10,903 nt of DNA from Treponema sp. (GTDB taxonomy: Bacteria; Spirochaetota; Spirochaetia; Treponematales; Breznakiellaceae). The stretch covers positions 1-10,903 of the forward strand of contig JAISYA010000113.1 in assembly GCA_031270205.1 (NCBI GenBank). The letters are read 5' to 3'. Shown here one piece after another: positions 1 to 6,054 of the stretch. The position numbers and the translations under genes were made by a program. Within the stretch, counting starts at the first letter, position 1. Each line of letters starts with the position of its first letter. The notes under the pieces are model-generated. The model was not told the origin of the DNA and did not search any database. It saw nothing but the letters and a program-made list of their open reading frames with translations.

Positions 1-253
1 TTTCAGGCTAAAGCCTTGCAAAACTGCGTTTTTTAAAGGTTTCTGTTCCAAAACTGAAGTTTTGGAACAGCCTCTTTATTCAAAACATTACCGTTTTCAG
101 GAAATTTCATCAGTTTAAAAAGCAAACGCCGATACCCTGCGGGAAGACCAGGCCGTGCCGGAAAGCGCCCGTGCGCGTCTACCGGGTATAATTTTACCGG
201 TTTTTCCGGGGGCATGTTTTCCCAAAAACCCGGTAATTTTTCCCCGGTGCGGC
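1..253. other. Gene-free stretch with stacked hairpins
   Basis: No convincing gene lies here. Three small inverted repeats follow one another: AGGCT/AGCCT at 5-9 and 12-16, AAAAC/GTTTT at 20-24 and 28-32, and the 13-bp palindromic repeat at 43-70, described separately. A longer imperfect inverted repeat lies at 196-205 and 224-234 (ACCGGTTTTT against AAAAACCCGGT, one bulged base). It sits just downstream of mutS2. It has no T-run on the mutS2 (minus) strand, so it is not a clear intrinsic terminator for that gene, although it may stabilise or end the transcript. The only open frame, a GTG start overlapping the mutS2 stop, reads through the repeat and resembles no family I know. Confidence 0.6.
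43..70. repeat. Palindromic repeat CTGTTCCAAAACT/AGTTTTGGAACAG, copy 1
   Basis: This is a perfect inverted repeat with 13-bp arms at 43-55 and 58-70 and a 2-nt loop, followed by CC. Related sequence recurs at 5259-5290 and 8009-8077, always between genes. The repeated TTTTGGAACAG core in three intergenic places suggests a dispersed REP-like palindromic element rather than a gene-specific terminator. No adjacent transposase is seen. Confidence 0.75.
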
Positions 254-2707
254 TCACTTCAAAATCACTTCGGTCCTGCCGAAACCGCCCAGCTCGGGAC
301 GGGAAAAATAGTAATCCGCTACGGCGGGTTCGTTTTTAAGATACTCGTGGACGCCCTTTTGCAGAACGCCGCCGCCTTTGCCATGGACCACGGAAAACTC
401 CTTGAGGCCCGACAGTACCGCGGCGTCAATTTGCCGGCGCAGGGCCTCAAGGGCCTCCCCAAGCCGCATGCCGAGCAGGTTGGTTTCAAAGACGGCCTGC
501 GAGGAAGGGGCAAGGTCCGCGGCGGCAAAGAGCGGCTTCAGTTCGGTTTTGGCCGGAAGCGCGGGGACCAGGTCTTTTTCGGGAAAACTGATTTTAAGCG
601 AACCGGTTTCCACTATCCAGGAATTGCCGGCGGGGCTTTTTTTATCAAGGCGCAGAACGAGTCCCCGCTGTCCGCGCCCGCCGGCGAATACTTCCACGCC
701 GGGAGCTATGCCGGGCCGCTCCTTTCCGCCGTCCACGCCGGTATCCGCGCCCCGGTCCGCTGCTTCCACGCGCCGCCGTTCTTCCGCAAGGGCCCGCTCT
801 TCCTCGTCAAGGGCCGCGTTTTCATCTGCAACGTTACGCGCAAGCTCATTCAGGAATTCCTTTACCTTGAGCGTTTTATCGCGGCTGAGTTCGCCTTCCC
901 TGAGTTCCCGCACCAGGTTTTCAAGGGTCTTCCGGCTTTCGTCCAACAGCAGACGGAGCTTTCCGGCGGCGCCCGCTTTCAGTTCCGCTTCCTTTTGCCG
1001 CAGCCGCAGATCTTTAAGGTCGGAGCGGCGGCGTTCTTCCCGCAGCCGGATTTCCTCCGCTTTGGTTTTTTGCGCGGCTTCGTCCAGTTCCCGGTGCTTT
1101 TCCTTAAGCCCCCTGATCAGGGCGGACACATCGGAGCGCTCATCGTCAAGATAGGCCCGCGCCCTTTCAACAATTTCCACGGGCAGGCCGTTCCGCGCGG
1201 CAATGTCCAAAGCTCTGCTCTCGCCGGGAATGCCGATGATGATCCGGTAGGTGGGAGAAAGCGTCCCAATGTCGAATTCCGCGGCGGCGTTTTGGACGCC
1301 CTGCCGGGTGTAGCCGTAATTTTTCAGAATGCCATGGTGGGTGCTAATAATAAGCCGCGATTTTTTTTCGATAAAATGATCGATAATTGCCATGGCAACG
1401 GCGCTTCCCTCTTCGGGGTCTGTGCCGGAGCCAAGTTCGTCCAGCAGGACCAGGGATTTTTCTGTTGCGCGGGCAATAATACCGGCAATGTTGGTAACGT
1501 GCGCCGAGAAGGTTGAGAGAGACTGGCCAATGGACTGTTCGTCGCCGATATCGGCGTACACGCCGTCAAACACGGGAAGGGCCGTTCCCTCATCCACGGG
1601 CAGGGCAAGGCCGCTTTGGTTCATCATGGCAAAAAGCCCCACGGTTTTCAGGGCCACGGTCTTGCCGCCGGTGTTCGGCCCGGTGATTATCAGCGTACGG
1701 GTGTCGTCGTCTATTTCAAGATCGATGGGAACCGCGTTTCGCAGCAGGGGATGCCGGGCCTGTTTAAGGATCAGGTTTCCCGCGTTGGCCGCGGCGGTAT
1801 TGTTTCTGTTATGCGCAAAATGTCCCTTGATTTCGTGCGCATAACGGGCCTTTGCCCTCAGACATTCAAGATACAGCAGGCGCAGGTGAAATTGTCTGAG
1901 CTTTTCCCTGTGGCCGGAGATAACGCGGGTCAGTTCCCTCAGCAGCCGGCGTATCTCCGCGCCCATATTTCGTTTTTCAATTAAAATCTCATTGTTTTTT
2001 TCAACCACCTCTTCGGGTTCCACAAAAACCGTCTGTCCGGTGGCGGAAACCTCGTGCACTATTCCCCGGATACGGCCCCGGAAATTCGCCTTTACCGCCA
2101 GTACGGTCCTGCCGTCCCGCTGGGAAGGAATGTTTGATTGCAGCATCCGCCTGCTTTCCCCATCCGCCGCGTAACGGGAAACCGCCGTTTTCAATTCCGC
2201 GTTGAGGCCCGCGATCCGTTTCCGTATGGCGCGTAACGAAGGCAAATCCCGAATCTTCCCTTCCCTGTCCAACACCCTGAAGATTTCCGTTGCGACAACG
2301 CCGCAGCCGGGCAGTTCCTCCAGCAAAACGGCAATGGAAGGGTCGGGGGCAAGCCATTTTCTGAGCGCTTCCCCCTGTTCAACAAAGAGTCCGATTGCGC
2401 AGGCTTCGTCAATTTCGAGGGCCATACCCTCAACCTCAAGTTTGGGAAAGAGAAAACCGATTGAGGGCAGGTTTGAGCGGGGTTCGCTGTCTCCTGAAAC
2501 GATTCGGGAAAGGACTGCCGAAACCAGCTCTTTGGTTTCCAGGACTTTATCGTTATCGCATAACGGTCTCTCGCTCCGGATCATGGCCGCCGCTTCCCCG
2601 CTCATGGAGCGGTCCGCGACTCTGTCCATGATTGCGCCGTACTCAAGGAGTTTTATTGTTTTTTCCATTAAGTCCAAACCGGCTAAACCGGAGCTTTCAG
2701 TCCGCAT
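254..2707 (-). CDS. mutS2: MutS2-family ATPase with C-terminal Smr domain
   Basis: This is a MutS2 homologue of 817 aa. MutS2 proteins are ABC-type ATPases, implicated either in restraining recombination or in splitting collided ribosomes. The order is: N-terminal core and clamp (about 1-320), an ATPase with Walker A GPNTGGKT at 343-350, Walker B LVLLDELGSGTDPEE near 420 and an ISTHH switch near 455, a charged coiled-coil linker (about 530-660), a small beta-rich KOW-like segment near 690-735, and an Smr domain (742-817) with HGKGGG at 775. The usual LDLRG signature of Smr is degenerate here (TNLLG at 742-746). The start at 2707 overlaps the rsgA stop by 11 bp, implying translational coupling, with GGGGA 6-7 nt upstream. 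The ATG at 2668, giving MEKTIKLLEY, matches the usual family N terminus and is a good alternative (804 aa). The longer upstream frame lies inside rsgA and is not credible. It is the last gene of the zinc ribbon-rsgA-mutS2 operon. Confidence 0.96.
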   Translation of the reverse strand: MRTESSGLAGLDLMEKTIKLLEYGAIMDRVADRSMSGEAAAMIRSERPLCDNDKVLETKELVSAVLSRIVSGDSEPRSNLPSIGFLFPKLEVEGMALEIDEACAIGLFVEQGEALRKWLAPDPSIAVLLEELPGCGVVATEIFRVLDREGKIRDLPSLRAIRKRIAGLNAELKTAVSRYAADGESRRMLQSNIPSQRDGRTVLAVKANFRGRIRGIVHEVSATGQTVFVEPEEVVEKNNEILIEKRNMGAEIRRLLRELTRVISGHREKLRQFHLRLLYLECLRAKARYAHEIKGHFAHNRNNTAAANAGNLILKQARHPLLRNAVPIDLEIDDDTRTLIITGPNTGGKTVALKTVGLFAMMNQSGLALPVDEGTALPVFDGVYADIGDEQSIGQSLSTFSAHVTNIAGIIARATEKSLVLLDELGSGTDPEEGSAVAMAIIDHFIEKKSRLIISTHHGILKNYGYTRQGVQNAAAEFDIGTLSPTYRIIIGIPGESRALDIAARNGLPVEIVERARAYLDDERSDVSALIRGLKEKHRELDEAAQKTKAEEIRLREERRRSDLKDLRLRQKEAELKAGAAGKLRLLLDESRKTLENLVRELREGELSRDKTLKVKEFLNELARNVADENAALDEEERALAEERRRVEAADRGADTGVDGGKERPGIAPGVEVFAGGRGQRGLVLRLDKKSPAGNSWIVETGSLKISFPEKDLVPALPAKTELKPLFAAADLAPSSQAVFETNLLGMRLGEALEALRRQIDAAVLSGLKEFSVVHGKGGGVLQKGVHEYLKNEPAVADYYFSRPELGGFGRTEVILK

Positions 2708-3656
2708 GGTTTTTCCCCGCAAGCTCATCATGAATACGCAAAAAACTGTTATAGCGATCTTCGTGAATAACCCCGGCGGCAACCGCTTCCATGATCCTGC
2801 AGCCTGGCTCAACACGGTGGGAACAGGAAAGGCCGTAGGTACAGGTCCCGGCCAGAGGGGCAAATTCCCGCATGTGCAGAACCAGCTCTTCCGCCGCAAT
2901 TCCGTAAGGCACAAAGCGGCGTATCCCCGGCGTGTCAATAAGCCGGGTCATTCTGTTCCCGTTTCCGGAAAACTCAAGCATCAACGACATGGTGGTGGTG
3001 TGATTACCCCTGTCGTATTTCTCATTTATCGCCCCCTCTCTAACGCGCGAATCCCGCAGCAGGATGTTGATAAGGCTGGACTTCCCCACTCCGGACTGGC
3101 CTATCAGCACAGAACATTTTCCCGCGATAAGTTCCCGCAGTTCATCAAGCCCCGCGCCGGTTTTCGCCGATATTCTGAGCACGCGGTAACCCAGGCGGTG
3201 AAATTCCTCAAGCCGTTCCTCCACATCAAGATCATCAATATTGAGATCGCTTTTATTGCAGATAACAAGCGGCGGTATTCCCGCAGTGTCCGCCTGAAGC
3301 AGGACGCGGTCAAGAAAACGGGGCCTAAAGGGAGGAGACGCCGCTGTGGTTAGACACAGTACCAGGTCCGCGTTAGCCGCAAGAAGCTGGGGCGTTCCGC
3401 CTTTCTGGTTAAAGCGGCTGAACACATTCCGCCGTTTTTCCAAAGCGATGATCTGTCCTGTACCGGCATGATTGGGATCAATTTCAACAATCACCATATC
3501 TCCGGGGGCAAGGGGATTATAAACACCTTCGGCTTCTTTGAGTATCTTCCCCTTGAAGCGGCACCTGATCTCTTTGCGCGCAGCAGCGCCCGCGCCGTCC
3601 GCCTCAATCTGTACGGTAAAGATATTGCGGGAACCGCGGATAACGAGGCCTTTCAT
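2697..3656 (-). CDS. rsgA: RsgA, ribosome small-subunit-dependent GTPase
   Basis: RsgA (YjeQ/EngC) is a GTPase that checks late 30S subunit maturation. This copy has the family's circularly permuted GTPase order: an N-terminal OB-fold (about 1-75), G4 NKSD at 134-137, G1 P-loop GQSGVGKSS at 186-194, a GNHTTT switch I, G3 DTPG at 241-244, then the C-terminal zinc knuckle C272-x5-C278-x-H280-x5-C286. I chose the ATG at 3656 (319 aa) because MKGLVIRG matches the normal RsgA N terminus and GGCGGAAG lies just upstream. An in-frame ATG at 3686 (329 aa) begins 6 bp after the upstream gene but has no ribosome-binding site. The 3' end overlaps mutS2 by 11 bp. Both proteins act on ribosomes in current models, so the pairing fits a ribosome-biogenesis and rescue operon (inference). 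Confidence 0.96.
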   Translation of the reverse strand: MKGLVIRGSRNIFTVQIEADGAGAAARKEIRCRFKGKILKEAEGVYNPLAPGDMVIVEIDPNHAGTGQIIALEKRRNVFSRFNQKGGTPQLLAANADLVLCLTTAASPPFRPRFLDRVLLQADTAGIPPLVICNKSDLNIDDLDVEERLEEFHRLGYRVLRISAKTGAGLDELRELIAGKCSVLIGQSGVGKSSLINILLRDSRVREGAINEKYDRGNHTTTMSLMLEFSGNGNRMTRLIDTPGIRRFVPYGIAAEELVLHMREFAPLAGTCTYGLSCSHRVEPGCRIMEAVAAGVIHEDRYNSFLRIHDELAGKNHAD

Positions 3657-3692
3657 GCTTCCGCCATACAGTACAGACCGATCCATACGCGC

Positions 3693-3983
3693 TTAGTTGA
3701 AAAGATTGTCAAAGGCGGATTTTGCCTCGGAGGCCCGGCCCCGATCCTTTTGCTGCCCCGCCGTGGGCTTGCGGAATTTCGGGTCCAGGGAAAACCAGTC
3801 GCAAAAGTTGGCCCGGTCCTTTTCGGCGGGAGCTTCGGCGCTTGATTCGGAACAGTCCCCGCGTGATCCGGGAAGGTAGAACCGGCAATTCCGACATACC
3901 CGCAGATCGTTTCCGCAGGCGGCGCAGCGAAGGGAACGGCCAATCGGTTCATCAAGAACAGGGGAACCGCAATACCAGCACAT
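3693..3983 (-). CDS. Small zinc-ribbon protein with eight cysteines
   Basis: This 96-aa protein has no function that I can name. It has eight cysteines: C2-x2-C5, C20-x2-C23, C30-x2-C33, C44 and C61. Their spacing suggests two zinc-ribbon or rubredoxin-like knuckles. The segments LRVCRNCRFY and RANFCDWF look conserved and recall short uncharacterised proteins of spirochaetes and some other bacteria (from memory, not checked). The C-terminal third is charged and probably disordered, ending FDNLFN. It is the first gene of the operon: the stop codon is 36 bp before the chosen rsgA start, or 6 bp before the alternative start. A promoter with a -10 box 5 nt before the ATG predicts a leaderless mRNA. 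Co-transcription with rsgA and mutS2 hints at a ribosome- or nucleic-acid-related role, but this is only context. Confidence 0.85.
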   Translation of the reverse strand: MCWYCGSPVLDEPIGRSLRCAACGNDLRVCRNCRFYLPGSRGDCSESSAEAPAEKDRANFCDWFSLDPKFRKPTAGQQKDRGRASEAKSAFDNLFN

Positions 3984-3988
3984 AATGC

Positions 3989-4018
3989 ATCATAACCCGG
4001 GGCGGGGCTGGTTGACAA
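3989..4018 (-). promoter_or_regulatory. Promoter of zinc ribbon-rsgA-mutS2 operon
   Basis: On the minus strand TTGTCA (4013-4018) and TATGAT (3989-3994) are separated by 18 bp. The -10 box ends 5 nt before the ATG at 3983, so transcription should begin at or within a base or two of the start codon. No Shine-Dalgarno sequence is present. The -35 box overlaps that of the divergent pentapeptide promoter. Confidence 0.6.
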
Positions 4019-4037
4019 GACAAAAACATGCTATGGT
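4012..4037 (+). promoter_or_regulatory. Promoter of pentapeptide-MBL operon
   Basis: A consensus TTGACA (4012-4017) is followed, after a short 14-bp spacer, by TATGGT (4032-4037). The latter is preceded by TG at -15/-14, an extended -10 arrangement. The GTG start at 4044 lies 6 nt beyond the -10 box. The short spacer is the weak point. A 17-bp spacing would put the -10 at GGTAAA. Confidence 0.5.
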
Positions 4038-4043
4038 AAAACC

Positions 4044-4640
4044 GTGTTTACCATAAGTCCCTGCGCCGCAGGCTGCGGACGGCCGGCTATTACCGGTTCC
4101 AATATTTGTTTTATTCATCAGGCGAATCCGAAGCAGGAGACACGGCGGATTGCCGAACTTATCACCCAACAAGACACTGTAAAGGACCTGTGCGCGGCGG
4201 GAATGCGTTTTGAGCATATTGATTTTTCCCGCCGCCATTTCTACGGCTGCAATTTCAGGGACGCGCATTTTTCAAACTGCGTTTTTTCGGAAGTGGTGAT
4301 ACGGATGTGCTTCTTTGATTTCGCCGATTTTGACCACTGCGATTTTTCCAAATCGGACATCCACTTTCTGTCCTTTGCAGGCGGGCAGTTTCGGGAATGT
4401 ACTTTTGAGGGGTCCGAACTGGTACACGTCAATTTTGTGGGGGCGTCCATTTCCGAAACCTCGTTCAACAACTCCGACCTGTACAACAGCCGCTTTATCA
4501 ACGCCGATCTGGAACATTCCCAGTTTGCCAATTGCAATCTAAAACGGACCTATTTTGTCTGCGCCCGGCAGCGGGAAATTACCTTTAAGTCGTCAAATAC
4601 CGCGGAAGCGGTATTTGAGCTGGAAGAATGGGAACGGTAA
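4044..4640 (+). CDS. Pentapeptide-repeat protein with N-terminal CCCH zinc knuckle
   Basis: This is a 198-aa cytoplasmic protein. Residues C7, C11, C22 and H25, in the context PCAAGCGRPA...ICFIHQ, form a short Cys3His knuckle like those found at the start of some small bacterial proteins. From about residue 58 to 180 the chain is built of five-residue repeats with F or L at the central position (FYGCN, FRDAH, FSNCV, FINAD, LEHSQ, FANCN), the signature of a right-handed quadrilateral beta-helix. Some pentapeptide proteins mimic DNA and protect gyrase, but most have no known function and nothing here assigns one. The start is GTG at 4044. No in-frame ATG and no ribosome-binding site precede it, and the promoter position implies a leaderless mRNA. 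A metallo-beta-lactamase-fold gene follows after 6 bp, so the two are probably co-transcribed. Confidence 0.88.
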   Translation: MFTISPCAAGCGRPAITGSNICFIHQANPKQETRRIAELITQQDTVKDLCAAGMRFEHIDFSRRHFYGCNFRDAHFSNCVFSEVVIRMCFFDFADFDHCDFSKSDIHFLSFAGGQFRECTFEGSELVHVNFVGASISETSFNNSDLYNSRFINADLEHSQFANCNLKRTYFVCARQREITFKSSNTAEAVFELEEWER

Positions 4641-4646
4641 GATACA

Positions 4647-5258
4647 ATGCATCTCTATTTTCATTATTGCTCCTACGGCTTCAGCAACTGTTATGTGCTG
4701 GGCGCGGCGCCCGCTTCTGCCGACGCGATTATCATCGATCCGGGAACCATGAACGAGTCTGTCCTCAAGAGCATTGAAAACAACAACTTCCATCTGCGGG
4801 CGGCGCTCATCACCCACGACCACCTTACTCACGTACACGGCCTAAGGACCCTGAAACGGATATACAACGCCGAAATATTCGCGGTGAATCGCGTTATACT
4901 GGATCATAAAACCACGCTGGTACGGGACGGCGATAAAATTGACATCGGCGCTTTTAAGGTAGAAGTGATCTCCATCCCCGGACATTCGGCGGACTCCGTA
5001 GTCTACCGGATCGACAGCCTGCTTTTTACCGGGGACGCGCTCACGGCGGGGCTGGTGGGCGAGACCGACAGCACATACGGGGCAACCACGCAGATGGGTA
5101 ATCTGCGAAGCCGGCTCCTTTCCCTGCCCGGCGACTACACCGTGCTCCCCGGCCACGGCCCTCCCTCATCCCTGGAGGCGGAGCGGCGTTTTAACGCGGG
5201 AATCACCCTCTACGATCAAAGGCGCGACCGGAAGCACGCTTTTCGGGTGAATATTTGA
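4647..5258 (+). CDS. Metallo-beta-lactamase-fold hydrolase, variant metal site
   Basis: This 203-aa protein has the size and motif order of the glyoxalase II-like branch of the metallo-beta-lactamase superfamily, usually thioester or phosphodiester hydrolases. Visible ligands are H57, H59 and H62 in THDHLTHVHG, H113 in PGHS, D130 in TGDAL and H170 in PGHG. The normal HxHxDH motif reads HDHLTH here, so the Asp that usually binds the second metal is T61. Either the site binds one metal, another residue replaces the Asp, or the protein has a changed reaction. No signal peptide is seen. It follows the pentapeptide gene by 6 bp with only a weak ribosome-binding site, so it probably depends on read-through transcription from 4044. 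The substrate cannot be inferred. Confidence 0.9.
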   Translation: MHLYFHYCSYGFSNCYVLGAAPASADAIIIDPGTMNESVLKSIENNNFHLRAALITHDHLTHVHGLRTLKRIYNAEIFAVNRVILDHKTTLVRDGDKIDIGAFKVEVISIPGHSADSVVYRIDSLLFTGDALTAGLVGETDSTYGATTQMGNLRSRLLSLPGDYTVLPGHGPPSSLEAERRFNAGITLYDQRRDRKHAFRVNI

Positions 5259-5290
5259 GCCTTTCCCCAAACCGCGGTTTTGGAACAGCC
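5259..5290. repeat. Degenerate palindromic repeat, copy 2
   Basis: The right half GGTTTTGGAACAGCC (5276-5290) matches the other copies. The left half (5259-5272) keeps 10 of 14 expected pairing bases. The centre AAACCGCGGTTT (5269-5280) is a perfect palindrome. It starts directly after the metallo-beta-lactamase-fold gene stop codon and could fold at the 3' end of that mRNA, but no T-run follows. Confidence 0.6.
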
Positions 5291-5298
5291 GCAATGCA

Positions 5299-5325
5299 AT
5301 ACGGCAAACGCGGCGCGCTCCGTAT
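5299..5325. repeat. Inverted repeat between convergent genes
   Basis: ATACGG (5299-5304) and CCGTAT (5320-5325) can pair around a 15-nt GC-rich loop. This lies 12 bp beyond the ptsH stop, between ptsH and the convergent metallo-beta-lactamase-fold gene. It may form a 3'-end hairpin, but no U-tract supports a classical terminator. Confidence 0.35.
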
Positions 5326-5336
5326 GCCGAACGGCG

Positions 5337-5621
5337 TTAAATCTGTACTTTAGGGTTTATCTTGGTAAAATCCGATTCAACCAGCGAACGAAGGTCTTCG
5401 AGGGCGGCGTCTTCGTCCGGGCCGTCCGCGGTGAGCGTTATGGTGTCGTTTTCGCAGACGTTTAAGAGAATAACCTTGAGAATAGTCTTGGCGTTTGCTT
5501 TTTTTTCACCTTTGGCGACTTCAACAGTTGACTGGTAGAGTTTGGCCGTCCTCACAAACAGGTCTGCGGGCCGTGAATGGAGACCCGTTTCATTCTTGAC
5601 CACAATGGATGTTTGCTTCAT
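5337..5621 (-). CDS. ptsH: HPr, phosphocarrier protein of the PTS
   Basis: HPr (94 aa) carries a phosphoryl group from Enzyme I to sugar-specific PTS components or to regulators. The active site is present: H15 and R17 in GLHSRPA. The regulatory segment reads NAKTILKV, with Thr at position 46 where HPr kinase normally modifies Ser. The length is typical (85-95 aa). I start at the ATG 5621. A TTG two codons upstream also reads in frame, but it lies only 2 nt from the -10 box. No Enzyme I, HPr kinase or sugar permease gene is adjacent, so this is a lone ptsH. Many spirochaetes keep an incomplete PTS used for regulation, which could apply here (family knowledge, not shown). It has its own promoter and probably a 5' leader of only a few bases. 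Confidence 0.96.
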   Translation of the reverse strand: MKQTSIVVKNETGLHSRPADLFVRTAKLYQSTVEVAKGEKKANAKTILKVILLNVCENDTITLTADGPDEDAALEDLRSLVESDFTKINPKVQI

Positions 5622-5629
5622 GGACAAAT

Positions 5630-5657
5630 GCTATACCCTGTTGCCGGTATCTGTCAA
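5630..5657 (-). promoter_or_regulatory. ptsH promoter
   Basis: On the minus strand a perfect TTGACA (5652-5657) is followed after 16 bp by TATAGC (5630-5635). The -10 box ends 8 nt before the ATG at 5621, which predicts an mRNA with only about 2-3 untranslated bases. No Shine-Dalgarno sequence fits in that space. Confidence 0.65.
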
Positions 5658-5970
5658 GGCAATTATCGCGGTCGATGTCGCGGTCGAAAAGGTCAAATAC
5701 GTTTTGACTGTCAAAAGCCCTTTTTTGACTTTCTTCTCCGGCTTGTTCGACAGTGCGCCTGGATTTTCCGCAAAACAGTATGGCGCGGGAGTGCCGGTCC
5801 CCGATGCAGCCTTCCCAAGCGCCAATGCTGCTTTTTCGGGCGGCTTCCAATCCGCAAAGCCGGTTTTCTCACCGGCGTTGCCGTTTTTCCAGTCGTCTGT
5901 GTTCCGCGAACCGGGCCGGCCGCGAAGGGGACGCTTCCGCCGTGATTTCCATGGTCCCCTCCCATGCCTT
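5631..5970 (-). pseudogene. Possible decayed reading frame upstream of ptsH
   Basis: An open minus-strand frame ends at a TAG (5631-5633) that lies within the ptsH -10 box. It reads with plausible composition over about 90 codons from near 5900 (GEKTGFADWKPPEK, then AENPGALSNKPEKK), but it has no ATG of its own. A different frame begins at an ATG near 5950 preceded by GGGAGGGGACC, a strong ribosome-binding site, and runs 27 codons (MEITAEASPSRP...) to a TGA. Joining the two needs a frameshift. This may be a broken small gene, or simply high-GC open frames by chance. I recognise no family. Confidence 0.2.
5692..5729. promoter_or_regulatory. Cluster of TTTTGAC/GTCAAAA half-sites
   Basis: Four alternating half-sites occur in 38 bp: GTCAAA (5692-5697), TTTTGAC (5702-5708), GTCAAAA (5710-5716) and TTTTGAC (5723-5729). 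The middle pair makes a perfect 15-bp palindrome, TTTTGACTGTCAAAA. The cluster lies about 35 bp upstream of the ptsH -35 box, which itself contains the same core. It could be an operator for ptsH or for the divergent outer-membrane gene. The regulator is unknown. Confidence 0.4.
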
Positions 5971-6020
5971 CATTCCGTCACGGTTCCCGCAGCCGGAAAA
6001 GTAAATGACGCTGCGCGGTA

Positions 6021-6049
6021 TGGACTAGTTTCTCCAATCCGGTTACACT
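6021..6049 (+). promoter_or_regulatory. Candidate promoter of the outer-membrane protein gene
   Basis: TGGACT (6021-6026) and TACACT (6044-6049) are separated by 17 bp. Each matches 4 of 6 consensus bases. The -10 box ends 5 nt before the ATG at 6055, the same geometry as the other promoters in this window. An alternative, TTACAC (6043-6048) with GATAAT (6066-6071), has 17-bp spacing but would start transcription inside the gene. Confidence 0.4.
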
Positions 6050-6054
6050 CCGGT

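Larger units (their letters stand above)
5636..6054. other. Gene-poor stretch between ptsH and the outer-membrane gene
   Basis: About 420 bp hold no well-supported gene. The left part carries the ptsH promoter and a cluster of TTGAC/GTCAA half-sites. The right end carries the promoter of the outer-membrane gene. The middle has several overlapping open frames on both strands without recognisable products. One of these, on the minus strand, could be a gene remnant. Confidence 0.6.

Noticed and set aside
196..234. Intrinsic terminator for mutS2
   Set aside because: The inverted repeat is real, but no T-run follows it on the mutS2 strand. I list it only as a hairpin.
33..257. Minus-strand 74-codon open frame with a GTG start overlapping the mutS2 stop
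   Set aside because: It reads through the palindromic repeat, has no recognisable domain, and its composition looks like translated intergenic hairpins.
155..1516. Long plus-strand open frame of 453 codons opposite mutS2
   Set aside because: It is antisense to a clearly conserved gene. GC-rich codons keep the opposite strand open, and the product matches no family I know.
2708..2938. 77-codon N-terminal extension of mutS2
   Set aside because: It lies wholly inside rsgA in another frame, and family alignment starts near MEKTIKLL.
20..4287. 14-nt match AAACTGCGTTTTTT between the left edge and the pentapeptide gene
   Set aside because: A single short low-complexity match is plausible by chance and has no extended similarity.
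5542..6054. N-terminal extension of the outer-membrane protein
   Set aside because: The signal peptide begins near 6055-6070. Upstream codons run through the ptsH promoter and antisense to ptsH.
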